A stretch of DNA of 17,700 nucleotides from an uncultured Bacteroidales bacterium (GTDB lineage Bacteria > Bacteroidota > Bacteroidia > Bacteroidales > Bacteroidaceae): positions 1 through 17,700 of the forward strand of contig CALEFD010000012.1 in assembly GCA_937876995.1 (NCBI GenBank), in the 5' to 3' direction. The translations under genes and the position numbers were made by a program. How positions within the stretch are numbered: the first letter of the stretch is position 1; each line of letters begins with the position of its first letter. The notes below the pieces were generated by a model, which saw only the letters and a program-made list of their open reading frames with translations, made no database searches and was not told the origin of the DNA. Below are positions 5,940 to 14,540 of the stretch, one piece after another.

Positions 5940-6530
5940 ATGAAAGTAGCAATTGTAAAATACAATGCCGGCAATATTCACTCTGTTATGCACGCCTTAA
6001 AACGTGTAGGAGTAGATGGAATTTTGACCGACAATTTTGAAGAACTGAAAAGCGCAGACAAAGTAATTTTCCCGGGAGTTGGAGAAGCCGGTACCACAAT
6101 GAAATATCTGCAAGAACGCAATTTAGATAAGCTGATTAAAGATTTAAAACAGCCCGTTATTGGCATCTGTCTTGGTCAACAACTTATGTGTAGCAGAAGT
6201 GAAGAGGGCAATACCGATTGTTTGGGTATATTTGACGTTCCGGTTCTTAAATTTCAGCCTCAAAGACACGAAGATAAGGTTCCACATATAGGTTGGAACA
6301 CCATAGACAATTGCAAAAGCAATCTTTTCAAAGGATTTGATAAATCTGAATTTGTCTATTTTGTCCACAGTTTCTATGTTCCTGTTTGTGAATGGACAAT
6401 AGCTGAGACCGATTATATAAATCCATTTAGTGCTTCACTGCATAAAGACAACTTTTATGCAACTCAGTTCCACCCGGAAAAAAGTGGAAGCACCGGAGAA
6501 AGAATATTAAAGAATTTTCTTGACATTTAA
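5940..6530 (+). CDS. hisH: Imidazole glycerol phosphate synthase, glutamine amidotransferase subunit
   Basis: HisH hydrolyses glutamine and passes ammonia to HisF to make IGP and AICAR in histidine synthesis. The class I amidotransferase triad is complete: nucleophile Cys77 in GICLGQQ, and His178 and Glu180 in QFHPEKSG. The PGVG oxyanion-strand motif is at 45-48. At 196 residues it has the usual length. An in-frame TTG at 5904 would add 12 residues but lies upstream of the predicted start point, so I use the ATG at 5940. It is the first gene of a his block whose other genes (hisG, hisD, hisC, hisB) are not in this window. The next gene starts 3 nt after its stop. Confidence 0.97.
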   Translation: MKVAIVKYNAGNIHSVMHALKRVGVDGILTDNFEELKSADKVIFPGVGEAGTTMKYLQERNLDKLIKDLKQPVIGICLGQQLMCSRSEEGNTDCLGIFDVPVLKFQPQRHEDKVPHIGWNTIDNCKSNLFKGFDKSEFVYFVHSFYVPVCEWTIAETDYINPFSASLHKDNFYATQFHPEKSGSTGERILKNFLDI

Positions 6531-6533
6531 GAC

Positions 6534-7250
6534 ATGGACATAATACCGGCAATAGATATAATAGATGGTAAATGCGTAAGATTGTCCAAAGGCGATTACA
6601 ACGCAAAGAAAATATACAATGACAACCCTCTTGATGTGGCTAAGCAGTTTTGCGATGCTGGTATCAGACGCTTGCATTTGGTAGATTTAGATGGTGCAAA
6701 AAACAAACATATAGTTAATCATAAAACACTGGAAATCATTGCCACTCACACCAACCTGATTATTGATTTTGGTGGTGGAGTAAAGAGCAGGAATGACCTT
6801 ACAACTGCATTCAACAGTGGTGCTGCAATGGTTACTGTTGGAAGTACTGCAGTATCGGAACCTGAAACAATGTATAGTTGGATTGAAGAATTTGGAGCAG
6901 ATAAAATAATATTGGGTGCAGATGTAAGAGATGGTTATATATCTGTCAATGGTTGGTTAGACGACAGCAGCATAACACTGGATTCTTTCCTTGCAGATTA
7001 CACAGGCAGAGGCATAAAAAAAGTTCTTTGCACAGACATTAACAGAGACGGAATGCTTCAAGGAGCAGCCAACGACCTGTACAAACAGATACTTACAAAA
7101 CATCCCGATATGTATCTGATAGCAAGCGGTGGCGTAAGTTCTTTAGAGGACCTTATTTCACTAAAAGAGGCCGGTCTGCCGGCAGCCATTGTAGGCAAGG
7201 CATACTACGAAGGAAGAGTTACACTACAACAACTATCTACACTTATCTGA
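6534..7250 (+). CDS. hisA: ProFAR isomerase (phosphoribosylformimino-AICAR-phosphate isomerase)
   Basis: HisA is a (beta/alpha)8-barrel that performs the Amadori rearrangement of ProFAR to PRFAR, the substrate of HisF-HisH. Residues known from the Thermotoga enzyme (Asp8, Asp127, Thr164, Asp169) have clear counterparts: Asp8 in IPAIDI, Asp130 in ILGADVRDG, and Thr167 and Asp172 in CTDINRDGM. Phosphate-binding glycines are at FGGGV (79-83) and ASGGVSS (197-203). The length of 238 residues is normal. It sits between hisH and hisF with gaps of 3 and 2 nt, so the three are almost certainly translated from one mRNA. Confidence 0.97.
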   Translation: MDIIPAIDIIDGKCVRLSKGDYNAKKIYNDNPLDVAKQFCDAGIRRLHLVDLDGAKNKHIVNHKTLEIIATHTNLIIDFGGGVKSRNDLTTAFNSGAAMVTVGSTAVSEPETMYSWIEEFGADKIILGADVRDGYISVNGWLDDSSITLDSFLADYTGRGIKKVLCTDINRDGMLQGAANDLYKQILTKHPDMYLIASGGVSSLEDLISLKEAGLPAAIVGKAYYEGRVTLQQLSTLI

Positions 7251-7252
7251 AT

Positions 7253-8008
7253 ATGTTAGCAAAAAGAATAATACCCTGTTTGGATATAGCAAACGGCAGG
7301 ACAGTAAAAGGAACAAATTTTGTAAATCTGCGCGATGCCGGTGACCCCGTGGAATTGGGGAAATTATATAGTATGCAAGGTGCTGATGAACTTGTTTTTC
7401 TTGACATAACCGCTTCACACGAAGGAAGAAAGACTTTCACCGAACTTGTAGAGCGTATTGCAGCCGAAATATCTATTCCGTTCACCGTTGGAGGCGGTAT
7501 TCACGAACTTTCAGATGTAGAACGATTGTTAAAAGCCGGAGCTGATAAGGTTTCTGTAAATTCTGCGGCTCTGAAAAGACCGGAACTGATTACCGAAATT
7601 GCGGACAATTTTGGTTCACAAGTTTGTGTGGTAGCTATTGACGGCAAACAGACCGAAGATGGATGGAAATGTTTTCTGAATGGTGGTCGCATTCCAACCG
7701 ACAGAGGACTGTTTGAATGGGCGAAAGAGGCAAACGAACGTGGAGCCGGAGAAATTTTATTCACCAGCATGGACCATGACGGGGTAAAGAACGGCTATCC
7801 TAACGAAGCACTAAAAAAACTTTCAGAGATACTTACAATACCGGTTATTGCTTCAGGCGGTGCCGGCACAATGGAACACTTTAGAGATGCGTTTATAGAG
7901 GGAAATGCAGATGCCGCATTGGCTGCCAGCGTTTTTCACTTCTCGGAAATTCCCATTCCCGAATTAAAACAGTATCTTTGCAGTCAAAATATTCCTATAA
8001 GATTATAA
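7253..8008 (+). CDS. hisF: Imidazole glycerol phosphate synthase, cyclase subunit
   Basis: HisF is the cyclase partner of HisH and turns PRFAR plus ammonia into IGP and AICAR. Catalytic Asp11 (IPCLDI) and Asp130 (VVAIDGK) are both present. The barrel repeats FTVGGGI (77-83) and VIASGGAGT bind the two phosphates. At 251 residues it is full length. The start ATG follows the hisA stop by 2 nt. AICAR released here feeds purine synthesis. No sign of disruption is seen. Confidence 0.97.
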   Translation: MLAKRIIPCLDIANGRTVKGTNFVNLRDAGDPVELGKLYSMQGADELVFLDITASHEGRKTFTELVERIAAEISIPFTVGGGIHELSDVERLLKAGADKVSVNSAALKRPELITEIADNFGSQVCVVAIDGKQTEDGWKCFLNGGRIPTDRGLFEWAKEANERGAGEILFTSMDHDGVKNGYPNEALKKLSEILTIPVIASGGAGTMEHFRDAFIEGNADAALAASVFHFSEIPIPELKQYLCSQNIPIRL

Positions 8009-8023
8009 ATATACCGTAAAAAG

Positions 8024-8617
8024 ATGAATATCGATTTCGAAAAGATGGGAGGTTTAGTTCCCGCTATTGTACAGGACAACGTAACAAGACGTGTTCTGAT
8101 GCTTGGTTTTATGAACAAAGAGGCCTACGAAAAGACATTGGAATTGGGCAAAGTAACATTTTTTAGCCGTACAAAGAATCGTCTTTGGACAAAAGGTGAA
8201 GAGAGTGGCAATTTTCTGAATGTCATAGAGATTTTAAACGATTGTGACAATGACACTCTGCTTATAAAAGCTCATCCAACAGGCCCAGTTTGCCATACCG
8301 GAGCAGACACATGCTGGAACGAAGAGAATAGCGCCGATATAAATTTCCTTTCATATCTTCAGGATTTCATTGAGAAGAGATACAAAGAGATGCCGGAAGG
8401 TTCCTACACCACTTCACTATTTAAGAGTGGTATAAACAGAATGGCACAAAAGGTTGGTGAAGAGGCTGTTGAAACAGTAATCGAAGCAACCAATGGTACC
8501 GATGACAGGCTTATTTACGAAGCATCTGATATGATTTATCATCTTATCGTGTTGCTTACCTCAAAAGGTTATCGTATAGAAGATCTGGCTAAGGAATTGG
8601 TAAAGCGCCACAAATAA
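8024..8617 (+). CDS. hisIE: Bifunctional phosphoribosyl-AMP cyclohydrolase / phosphoribosyl-ATP pyrophosphatase
   Basis: This fused enzyme performs steps 2 and 3 of histidine synthesis. Residues 1 to about 108 are the HisI cyclohydrolase, with FFSRTKNRLWTKGEESGNFL (46-65) and the zinc-site cysteines Cys74, Cys90 and Cys97 (NDCDND, GPVCHTGADTCW). Residues about 110-197 are the HisE pyrophosphohydrolase with the helical KVGEEAVETVIEA (143-155) and YEASDMIYHLIVLL. The length of 197 residues is normal for the fused form common in Bacteroidetes and enterobacteria. It starts 15 nt after hisF. It is the last his gene here, and the ABC ATPase gene follows after 25 nt. Confidence 0.97.
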   Translation: MNIDFEKMGGLVPAIVQDNVTRRVLMLGFMNKEAYEKTLELGKVTFFSRTKNRLWTKGEESGNFLNVIEILNDCDNDTLLIKAHPTGPVCHTGADTCWNEENSADINFLSYLQDFIEKRYKEMPEGSYTTSLFKSGINRMAQKVGEEAVETVIEATNGTDDRLIYEASDMIYHLIVLLTSKGYRIEDLAKELVKRHK

Positions 8618-8642
8618 AAGCATAATAGCTTTACAACATTAT

Positions 8643-9329
8643 ATGTACATAATTGATTATCGCAACGTAGAGGTTCGTCAAGAAGATATGTTCGTACTTG
8701 GCGATGTAACTTTTACCATTTCAGAAGGCGATTTCGTCTATCTGATAGGAAAAGTTGGTTCCGGCAAGAGCAGCTTGTTCAAGACACTGTATGCCGAACT
8801 TGACGCGCTATGTCCTATGCCGGACAGCAGAGCTATTGTTTTGGGTACGGATTTGCACAAAATAAAGAAAAGCCAGGTTCCCAAACTGCGCAGACAAATG
8901 GGTATTGTATTCCAGGACTTCCAGTTGTTGACCGACAGAAACGTTCATGATAATCTGAAATTTGTACTGCAATCTACCGGTTGGAAAGACAAGAAAGAGA
9001 TTCACCAGAAAATAGGTCAGGTACTCAATCTGGTAGGGATGGATACCAAAGGATATAAGATGCCTCACGAACTATCAGGAGGCGAACAGCAACGTATCTG
9101 TATAGCCAGAGCGCTGCTTAATGACCCAAAACTGATTCTTGCCGATGAACCTACGGGTAATTTAGATCCGGACACCGGTAAACAGATTATGGAGATTTTG
9201 CGCAAGGTAAGCAGTACCGGAACCACAATTCTGATGATTACCCACAATCTGCAGTGGATTACAGAGTATCCGGGTCGCGTCTTTAAATGCGAAGATAGAA
9301 AGTTGATAGTTGAAGATAATAACGAATAA
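8643..9329 (+). CDS. ftsE: FtsE-type ABC transporter ATPase
   Basis: This is a 228-residue stand-alone ABC ATPase. Walker A is GKVGSGKSS (36-44), the Q-loop Gln is at 91 in VFQDFQLL, the signature is LSGGEQQR (144-151), Walker B is LILADEPTG (164-172), and the switch His is at 201. The sequence is of the FtsE/LolD/MacB branch, with FtsE as best guess by length and style. With FtsX, FtsE acts at the division site and controls peptidoglycan hydrolases. No ftsX gene is in the window, so its partner must be elsewhere, and a different permease partner cannot be excluded. It lies between hisIE and lysC with gaps of 25 and 12 nt. The link to DAP-producing genes fits a cell-wall theme, as inference. 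Confidence 0.85.
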   Translation: MYIIDYRNVEVRQEDMFVLGDVTFTISEGDFVYLIGKVGSGKSSLFKTLYAELDALCPMPDSRAIVLGTDLHKIKKSQVPKLRRQMGIVFQDFQLLTDRNVHDNLKFVLQSTGWKDKKEIHQKIGQVLNLVGMDTKGYKMPHELSGGEQQRICIARALLNDPKLILADEPTGNLDPDTGKQIMEILRKVSSTGTTILMITHNLQWITEYPGRVFKCEDRKLIVEDNNE

Positions 9330-9341
9330 TTACCATAAAAG

Positions 9342-10667
9342 ATGAAAGTATTGAAGTTTGGGGGCACATCGGTAGGAAGCCCACAGAGAATGAAAGAAGT
9401 TTGTAATTTAATCCTTGAAGATGGCCAGCAGAAACTGGTTGTTCTGTCAGCAATGTCGGGAACTACAAATTCATTGGTTGAAATATCACAGTACCTATAT
9501 AGCGGCAACGAAGCAGGTGCCGCTGATGTCATTAACAAACTGCACGCCAAATATTTGGCCCATCTGCCTGAACTATATGCAGCAGAAAACATCAGAGAAA
9601 ATGTAAAGACATTTATAGATGAAAAATTTGAATTCTTACATTCATTTTCCAAAGAAGATTTTACTGAAGTAGAAGAAAAGACCATACTTGCACAAGGTGA
9701 ATTAATATCCACCTTCATGGTTGTAAACTATCTGCATGAAATTGGCATAAAAGCCGTTCTGCTTCCATCATTGGATTTCATGAAGACTGATGCAGACGGA
9801 GAACCGGATATGTCTTTCATCAAGAAAAACATCAAGCCATATATTGATAAGGATAACGACGCACAGATTTTCATTGCGCAGGGTTTTATCTGCCGCAATG
9901 CCAAAGGTGAAATAGATAACCTGCAACGTGGTGGTAGCGACTATACAGCTTCTATAATTGGTGCTGCAATCAAAGCAGAAGAGATACAGATTTGGACCGA
10001 TATAGATGGTCTGCACAATAATGACCCACGTATTGTAGATAACACATCACCTGTACGTCATCTTCACTTTGAAGAGGCAGCCGAACTTGCTTACTTTGGT
10101 GCAAAAATTCTGCATCCTACCTGTATTCAGCCTGCAAAAGCAGCTAACATTCCTGTACGTCTGCTGAACACTATGCAGCCTGATGCTCCGGGCACAACCA
10201 TAGACAACAAATCTGAAAAGAACAGAATAACCGCTGTTGCAGCAAAAGACAACATCACCGCCATTAAGATTAAATCAAGCCGTATGTTGCTGGCACATGG
10301 TTTCCTGCGTAAAGTGTTTGAGATTTTTGAAACTTACCGTACATCAATTGATATGATCTGTACATCAGAGGTTGGTGTTTCTATGTCTATCGACAATACA
10401 AAGAATCTGAACGAAATTGTTACAGAACTAAAGAAATATGGTACTGTAACCGTTGATAGCGGAATGTGTATTGTATGTGTGGTAGGCGATATGGATTGGG
10501 AAAACTTAGGATTTGAATCTCGCGCCCTGGATGCTCTTAGCGACATTCCGGTCAGAATGATTTCATACGGTGGAAGTAATTACAATATATCTTTCTTGAT
10601 TCGCGAATCTGACAAGAAGGCTGCATTACAGAAACTGAGCGATTTACTCTTCAATAACAATCAATGA
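9342..10667 (+). CDS. lysC: Aspartate kinase
   Basis: This enzyme phosphorylates aspartate, the first step towards lysine, DAP, threonine and methionine. The amino-acid kinase domain starts with KFGGTSVG (5-12) and has TILAQGELIS (114-123), the RGGSDYTA motif (196-203) and WTDIDGLHNNDPR (218-230). Two ACT regulatory domains follow, about 303-370 and 374-440, which usually mediate feedback inhibition by lysine or threonine. At 441 residues it is a monofunctional kinase without a fused homoserine dehydrogenase or decarboxylase. Its TGA overlaps the start of lysA, so the two are coupled. I use lysC because of this pairing; isozyme naming in this group is not settled. Confidence 0.93.
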   Translation: MKVLKFGGTSVGSPQRMKEVCNLILEDGQQKLVVLSAMSGTTNSLVEISQYLYSGNEAGAADVINKLHAKYLAHLPELYAAENIRENVKTFIDEKFEFLHSFSKEDFTEVEEKTILAQGELISTFMVVNYLHEIGIKAVLLPSLDFMKTDADGEPDMSFIKKNIKPYIDKDNDAQIFIAQGFICRNAKGEIDNLQRGGSDYTASIIGAAIKAEEIQIWTDIDGLHNNDPRIVDNTSPVRHLHFEEAAELAYFGAKILHPTCIQPAKAANIPVRLLNTMQPDAPGTTIDNKSEKNRITAVAAKDNITAIKIKSSRMLLAHGFLRKVFEIFETYRTSIDMICTSEVGVSMSIDNTKNLNEIVTELKKYGTVTVDSGMCIVCVVGDMDWENLGFESRALDALSDIPVRMISYGGSNYNISFLIRESDKKAALQKLSDLLFNNNQ

Positions 10668-11782
10668 TGCAGACACCGTTTTATCACTATAATCTAGACA
10701 TATTAGAGCAAACATTATGCGCCATAGAACAACATTCAGCTTCATTGGATAATGTGCATATTCACTATGCCATAAAAGCGAATGCTAATCCACTGATACT
10801 TAAACCTATACTAAATCACAACCTTGGTATAGACTGTGTAAGTGGTGGCGAAATACAGGCAGCTGTTGATGCCGGATTTGCTCCATCTTCAATAGTATTT
10901 GCCGGTGTAGGCAAGGCCGATTGGGAGATAGATTTAGCTCTTGAACTTGGCATAGCCTGTTTCAATGTAGAATCGGAAGCAGAACTCGATGTAATTCAGG
11001 AACGCGCCGCTTTGAAAAACAAAGTTGCGAATATTGCATTCAGAGTAAATCCCAATGTAGATGCACATACACACGCCAACATTACAACAGGATTGGCAGA
11101 AAACAAGTTCGGCATAGAGATTCCTATGCTTGAACCCATTATAAGGAAGGCCATAGCTTTGCCAAACATTGCATTCAAAGGCATTCATTTTCATATTGGT
11201 TCACAAATCACAGAAATGGAACCTTTTGAAGCATTGTGTCACAAAGTAAACGAAGTACAAGATTTATTAGAATCTAAAGGTATTGAATTGGAATCTATAA
11301 ATGTAGGAGGTGGTTTGGGTGTAGATTATGACAATCCTGAAACCAACTACATTCCTGATTTCAAATCATACTTTGACGTATTCCGTAAGAACTTGAAGAT
11401 GCGTGCAGGACAGCAACTCCATTTTGAACTTGGAAGAGCTATTGTTGCACAGTGTGGCAGACTTATCACAAAAGTACTTTACGTTAAACAGGGTACAAGC
11501 AAACAGTTTGTTATTGTAGATGCAGGTATGACAGAACTTATCAGACCGGCTCTCTACGATGCTCATCATAAGATTGTAAATTTGTCATCAGAAGATGAAT
11601 TGCAGAAATACGATATTGTAGGACCTATATGTGAATCATCGGATGTTTTTGCAAAGGATATTCTCTTACCCAAAACCAAACGTGGCGATATAATTGCATT
11701 GCTTTCGGCAGGTGCATACGGTGAGACTATGGCATCAAAATACAATCTGCGCAAATTGCCTTTGGCTACTACTGATTTTTAG
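10664..11782 (+). CDS. lysA: Diaminopimelate decarboxylase
   Basis: This PLP enzyme decarboxylates meso-DAP to lysine, the last step of the pathway. It is a fold-III decarboxylase: the PLP lysine is Lys38 in YAIKANANP, the barrel has HFHIGSQI (175-182) and the phosphate-binding GGGLGVDY (215-222), and the active-site CESSD motif is at 323-327 with Tyr298 and Tyr352 nearby. At 372 residues it is slightly shorter than many homologues; the N-terminus begins almost directly at the FYHYN motif. The start is ATGATG overlapping the lysC stop, so either 10664 or 10667 may be used. It ends 24 nt before the glycosidase gene. Confidence 0.95.
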   Translation: MMQTPFYHYNLDILEQTLCAIEQHSASLDNVHIHYAIKANANPLILKPILNHNLGIDCVSGGEIQAAVDAGFAPSSIVFAGVGKADWEIDLALELGIACFNVESEAELDVIQERAALKNKVANIAFRVNPNVDAHTHANITTGLAENKFGIEIPMLEPIIRKAIALPNIAFKGIHFHIGSQITEMEPFEALCHKVNEVQDLLESKGIELESINVGGGLGVDYDNPETNYIPDFKSYFDVFRKNLKMRAGQQLHFELGRAIVAQCGRLITKVLYVKQGTSKQFVIVDAGMTELIRPALYDAHHKIVNLSSEDELQKYDIVGPICESSDVFAKDILLPKTKRGDIIALLSAGAYGETMASKYNLRKLPLATTDF

Positions 11783-11806
11783 TAAACACTTATTATATAA
11801 CCAATT

Positions 11807-14164
11807 ATGAGAAAAGGTAAATTTTTGTTTTCATTGATGGCCACTACTTTGGTCTTATGTTCTAACGCACAGATACCTGTTAAGTTGGAGAGTTTCAACG
11901 TTAGTGACGTAACACTTACTGAAAGCGCATTCAAGCATGCCGAAGATATGGATATTCAGTATCTTATGGCTATTGACCCAGATCGTCTTTTGGCACCTTA
12001 CTTAAAAGAAGCAGGTTTGGAACCAAAAGCAGAAAATTACACAAACTGGGAGAATACCGGACTTGATGGTCACGTTGGTGGTCACTACCTATCTGCACTT
12101 GCATATATTTATGCATCTACAGGAAATCAGGAAATCAAAGGCAGACTTGATTACTTCATTGCAGAACTTAAAAGATGTGCCGATGCTACAGGTAATGGCT
12201 ACATCAGTGGCGTACCCGGAGGTAACCAGACATGGAAAGAGATTTCAGAGGGTAACATTCGTCCTTCATCATTCAATCTGAATGGCAAGTGGGTTCCACT
12301 ATACAATATCCACAAGACTTTTGCAGGATTACGTGATGCATATCTTATTACCGGCAACAAAGATGCCAAAGAGATGTTTATCAACCTGACAGAATGGATG
12401 TATCAGCTAACAAAGGACCTTACCGACGACCAAATCCAGCACATGCTAAGCAGTGAGCATGGTGGTCTGAACGAAGTATTTGCCGATGCTGCAGCCATAA
12501 GCGGTGAAGAGCGTTACATGGAACTGGCCAAAAGATTTTCACATAAAAGAGTGCTGGAACCACTTTTGAATGGCGAAGACCGTTTGACCGGTATGCACGC
12601 TAACACCCAAATTCCTAAAGTTATAGGTTACAAGCGAATTGCTGATTTGGAAGGTAATACCGAATGGGATAAGGCAGCACAGTATTTCTGGGAAACAGTT
12701 GTTGATAACCGCAGTATAACTATAGGTGGTAATAGTGTTAGCGAACATTTCCACCCTGCAAACGACTTTTCAAGTATGCTCACCAGCGAACAGGGTCCGG
12801 AAACCTGTAACACATACAACATGTTGCGTCTAACCAAGATGTTATATGCCACAACTGCAAATTCACACTATATGGATTACTACGAACGTGCTGTTTACAA
12901 CCACATTCTTTCTACTATCAATCCTATTCAGGGTGGTTTTGTATATTTCACACCTATGCGTGCCGGACACTATCGCGTATATTCACAACCACAAACCAGT
13001 TTCTGGTGTTGCGCAGGTTCAGGTATGGAAAACCATGCACGTTACGGTGAAATGATTTATTCACACGCAGGTGATGACAATCTGTATATCAATCTTTTCA
13101 TTCCATCTATACTTAACTGGGGTAAAACAACCATTGAGCAGGTGAATAAATTCCCGGAAGAGGAGGCTACAACTATCATTGTAACTCCTAAAAAAGCAAA
13201 GGAATTCACCATCAACGTACGTATTCCTGAATGGACAGAAGCAAGCAAAATGGTTGCTACAGTAAACGGCGAAAAGTGTAATGTTGATATAGAAAACGGT
13301 TTTATGAAGATTACACGCAAATGGAACAAAGGCGATAAATTACATATTGACCTGCCTATGTCATTAAGAGCCGTATCACTTCCTGATAATTCTGCAAACT
13401 ACTCATTTATGTATGGTCCTATAGTTTTGGCTGCAGAAATAAACAGACAAGACCAGTTAGGTATGTATGCAGACGATAGCCGCGGTGGACATATTGCATC
13501 GGGCAAGAAACTCCCATTGCAGGATATGCCAACAATTGTAGGCGATAAGGACAATCTGCTATCATATATAAATAAGGTGGACGACAAATCTTTGAAATTC
13601 AAGCTCACCAATATTGTTCCAAATAATTTTGGCGATATGACTCTTGTGCCATTCACATCACTTCATGAATGCAGATATATAGTTTATTGGCCGGTTGTTG
13701 CCGAAAAAGAATGGCAGGCTAAACAAGATGAACTTGCACGTCAGGAAGAGGCAAGAATAGCATTGGAGAAGATTACATCAGACAAGGTAGTTTGCGGAGA
13801 ACAGCAACCGGAAAGTGACCACTTTGTAAAGATGGAAAACAGCCGTAACGGCGATACAAACGGACGTCATTGGAGATCTGCAAATGGAAATGGCTGGTTC
13901 AGCTACGATATGAAACATTATGCAGGTTCTGCTGCGTTGCTTATAAATTGTAACACCAGTGCTAACAGCGATGCTGCTGTTTTGGTAAATGGTGTAGAAG
14001 TTGGTATAATAGCATCTACAGAACAACGTCAGGAACAGACTATCAAAATTGAACTATCAGAAGAGGTTTCAAAAGAATCTGCTCTCACTGTTAAGTTTAT
14101 GCCTAAGAGCAAGAACTCTACCCCACTCTTCTACGAAGTTCGCTTAATAAAATCTGCCGAATAA
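11807..14164 (+). CDS. Exported GH127/GH146-type beta-L-arabinofuranosidase (DUF1680)
   Basis: This 785-residue enzyme probably releases L-arabinofuranose from plant glycans or glycoproteins in the periplasm. A signal peptide ends near residue 21 (LVLCSNAQ); Cys18 could also hint at a lipoprotein, but the fit is poor. The (alpha/alpha)6 catalytic domain spans about 28-430. Counterparts of the zinc-thiolate site known in HypBA1 (Glu338, Cys340, Cys417, Cys418) are Glu332 and Cys334 (GPETCNTYN) and Cys401 and Cys402 (FWCCAGSGMEN), with Glu313 (SVSEHF) as likely acid/base. Beta-rich domains follow, and the C-terminal part from about 660 resembles the accessory beta-sandwich of Bacteroidetes members. 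GH127 and GH146 cannot be separated here. No promoter is visible in the 24-nt gap after lysA, and a terminator follows. Confidence 0.9.
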   Translation: MRKGKFLFSLMATTLVLCSNAQIPVKLESFNVSDVTLTESAFKHAEDMDIQYLMAIDPDRLLAPYLKEAGLEPKAENYTNWENTGLDGHVGGHYLSALAYIYASTGNQEIKGRLDYFIAELKRCADATGNGYISGVPGGNQTWKEISEGNIRPSSFNLNGKWVPLYNIHKTFAGLRDAYLITGNKDAKEMFINLTEWMYQLTKDLTDDQIQHMLSSEHGGLNEVFADAAAISGEERYMELAKRFSHKRVLEPLLNGEDRLTGMHANTQIPKVIGYKRIADLEGNTEWDKAAQYFWETVVDNRSITIGGNSVSEHFHPANDFSSMLTSEQGPETCNTYNMLRLTKMLYATTANSHYMDYYERAVYNHILSTINPIQGGFVYFTPMRAGHYRVYSQPQTSFWCCAGSGMENHARYGEMIYSHAGDDNLYINLFIPSILNWGKTTIEQVNKFPEEEATTIIVTPKKAKEFTINVRIPEWTEASKMVATVNGEKCNVDIENGFMKITRKWNKGDKLHIDLPMSLRAVSLPDNSANYSFMYGPIVLAAEINRQDQLGMYADDSRGGHIASGKKLPLQDMPTIVGDKDNLLSYINKVDDKSLKFKLTNIVPNNFGDMTLVPFTSLHECRYIVYWPVVAEKEWQAKQDELARQEEARIALEKITSDKVVCGEQQPESDHFVKMENSRNGDTNGRHWRSANGNGWFSYDMKHYAGSAALLINCNTSANSDAAVLVNGVEVGIIASTEQRQEQTIKIELSEEVSKESALTVKFMPKSKNSTPLFYEVRLIKSAE

Positions 14165-14200
14165 CCGTAGCAAGACTATCACATCTTAGTACAAATATTG

Positions 14201-14230
14201 AGCCTGCTGTGTAAATATAGCGGGCTTTTT
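14201..14230 (+). terminator. Rho-independent terminator of the his-lys-GH127 operon
   Basis: AGCCTGCT at 14201-14208 pairs with AGCGGGCT at 14219-14226 (8 bp, one T-G pair, 10-nt loop), and a T run follows at 14226-14230. It lies 37 nt after the glycosidase stop. Confidence 0.75.
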
Positions 14231-14288
14231 GTATAGTTATAACATACTTATTCAGAATAAGCAATATTTTGAAAAAAAATTACACTAA

Positions 14289-14322
14289 TTTGTTTATAAA
14301 TAAAAAAATCATTTTACATTTG
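14289..14322 (+). promoter_or_regulatory. Promoter of the NVEALA-propeller operon
   Basis: TTTG (14289-14292) and TACATTTG (14315-14322) are separated by 22 nt, slightly longer than ideal. The predicted start point near 14329 gives an unusually long leader of about 210 nt before the ATG at 14541. No other full TAnnTTTG element lies closer to that ATG. Confidence 0.65.
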
Positions 14323-14381
14323 CCACAGAGTTATAAACGCATGCAAAAATAACTTAAGAATTTATGTCTAACATCTAAACT

Positions 14382-14441
14382 ATGGAAGAACAAGAAAGTA
14401 CTACAATTAAAAGCAAATGGGTAAACAAGCTGAGAGTTTGA
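14382..14441 (+). CDS. Short upstream reading frame in the long leader (19 aa)
   Basis: An ATG at 14382 opens 19 codons for MEEQESTTIKSKWVNKLRV, ending in TGA at 14439-14441, about 100 nt before the NVEALA-type gene. It lies fully inside the predicted leader and is not covered by any other gene. A weak 6-bp inverted repeat follows (AATAGC 14458-14463, GCTATT 14477-14482), then AT-rich sequence. It could be a leader peptide, a small protein, or chance: a frame this short has no statistical weight. The rest of the gap 14165-14540 holds the terminator, the promoter and otherwise featureless AT-rich DNA. Confidence 0.25.
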   Translation: MEEQESTTIKSKWVNKLRV

Positions 14442-14540
14442 TTTACACATAGCAGTCAATAGCCTGCTTAGTAAAAGCTATTACAACATTAATAATAATC
14501 GCGTTTTTACGAATTAAAAACAAATTAAAACTAACTCAAA

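Noticed and set aside
9065..9718. A 217-codon minus-strand frame across the ftsE-lysC joint
   Set aside because: It is antisense to two well-identified genes and has Ser/Leu-rich composition typical of reverse reading.
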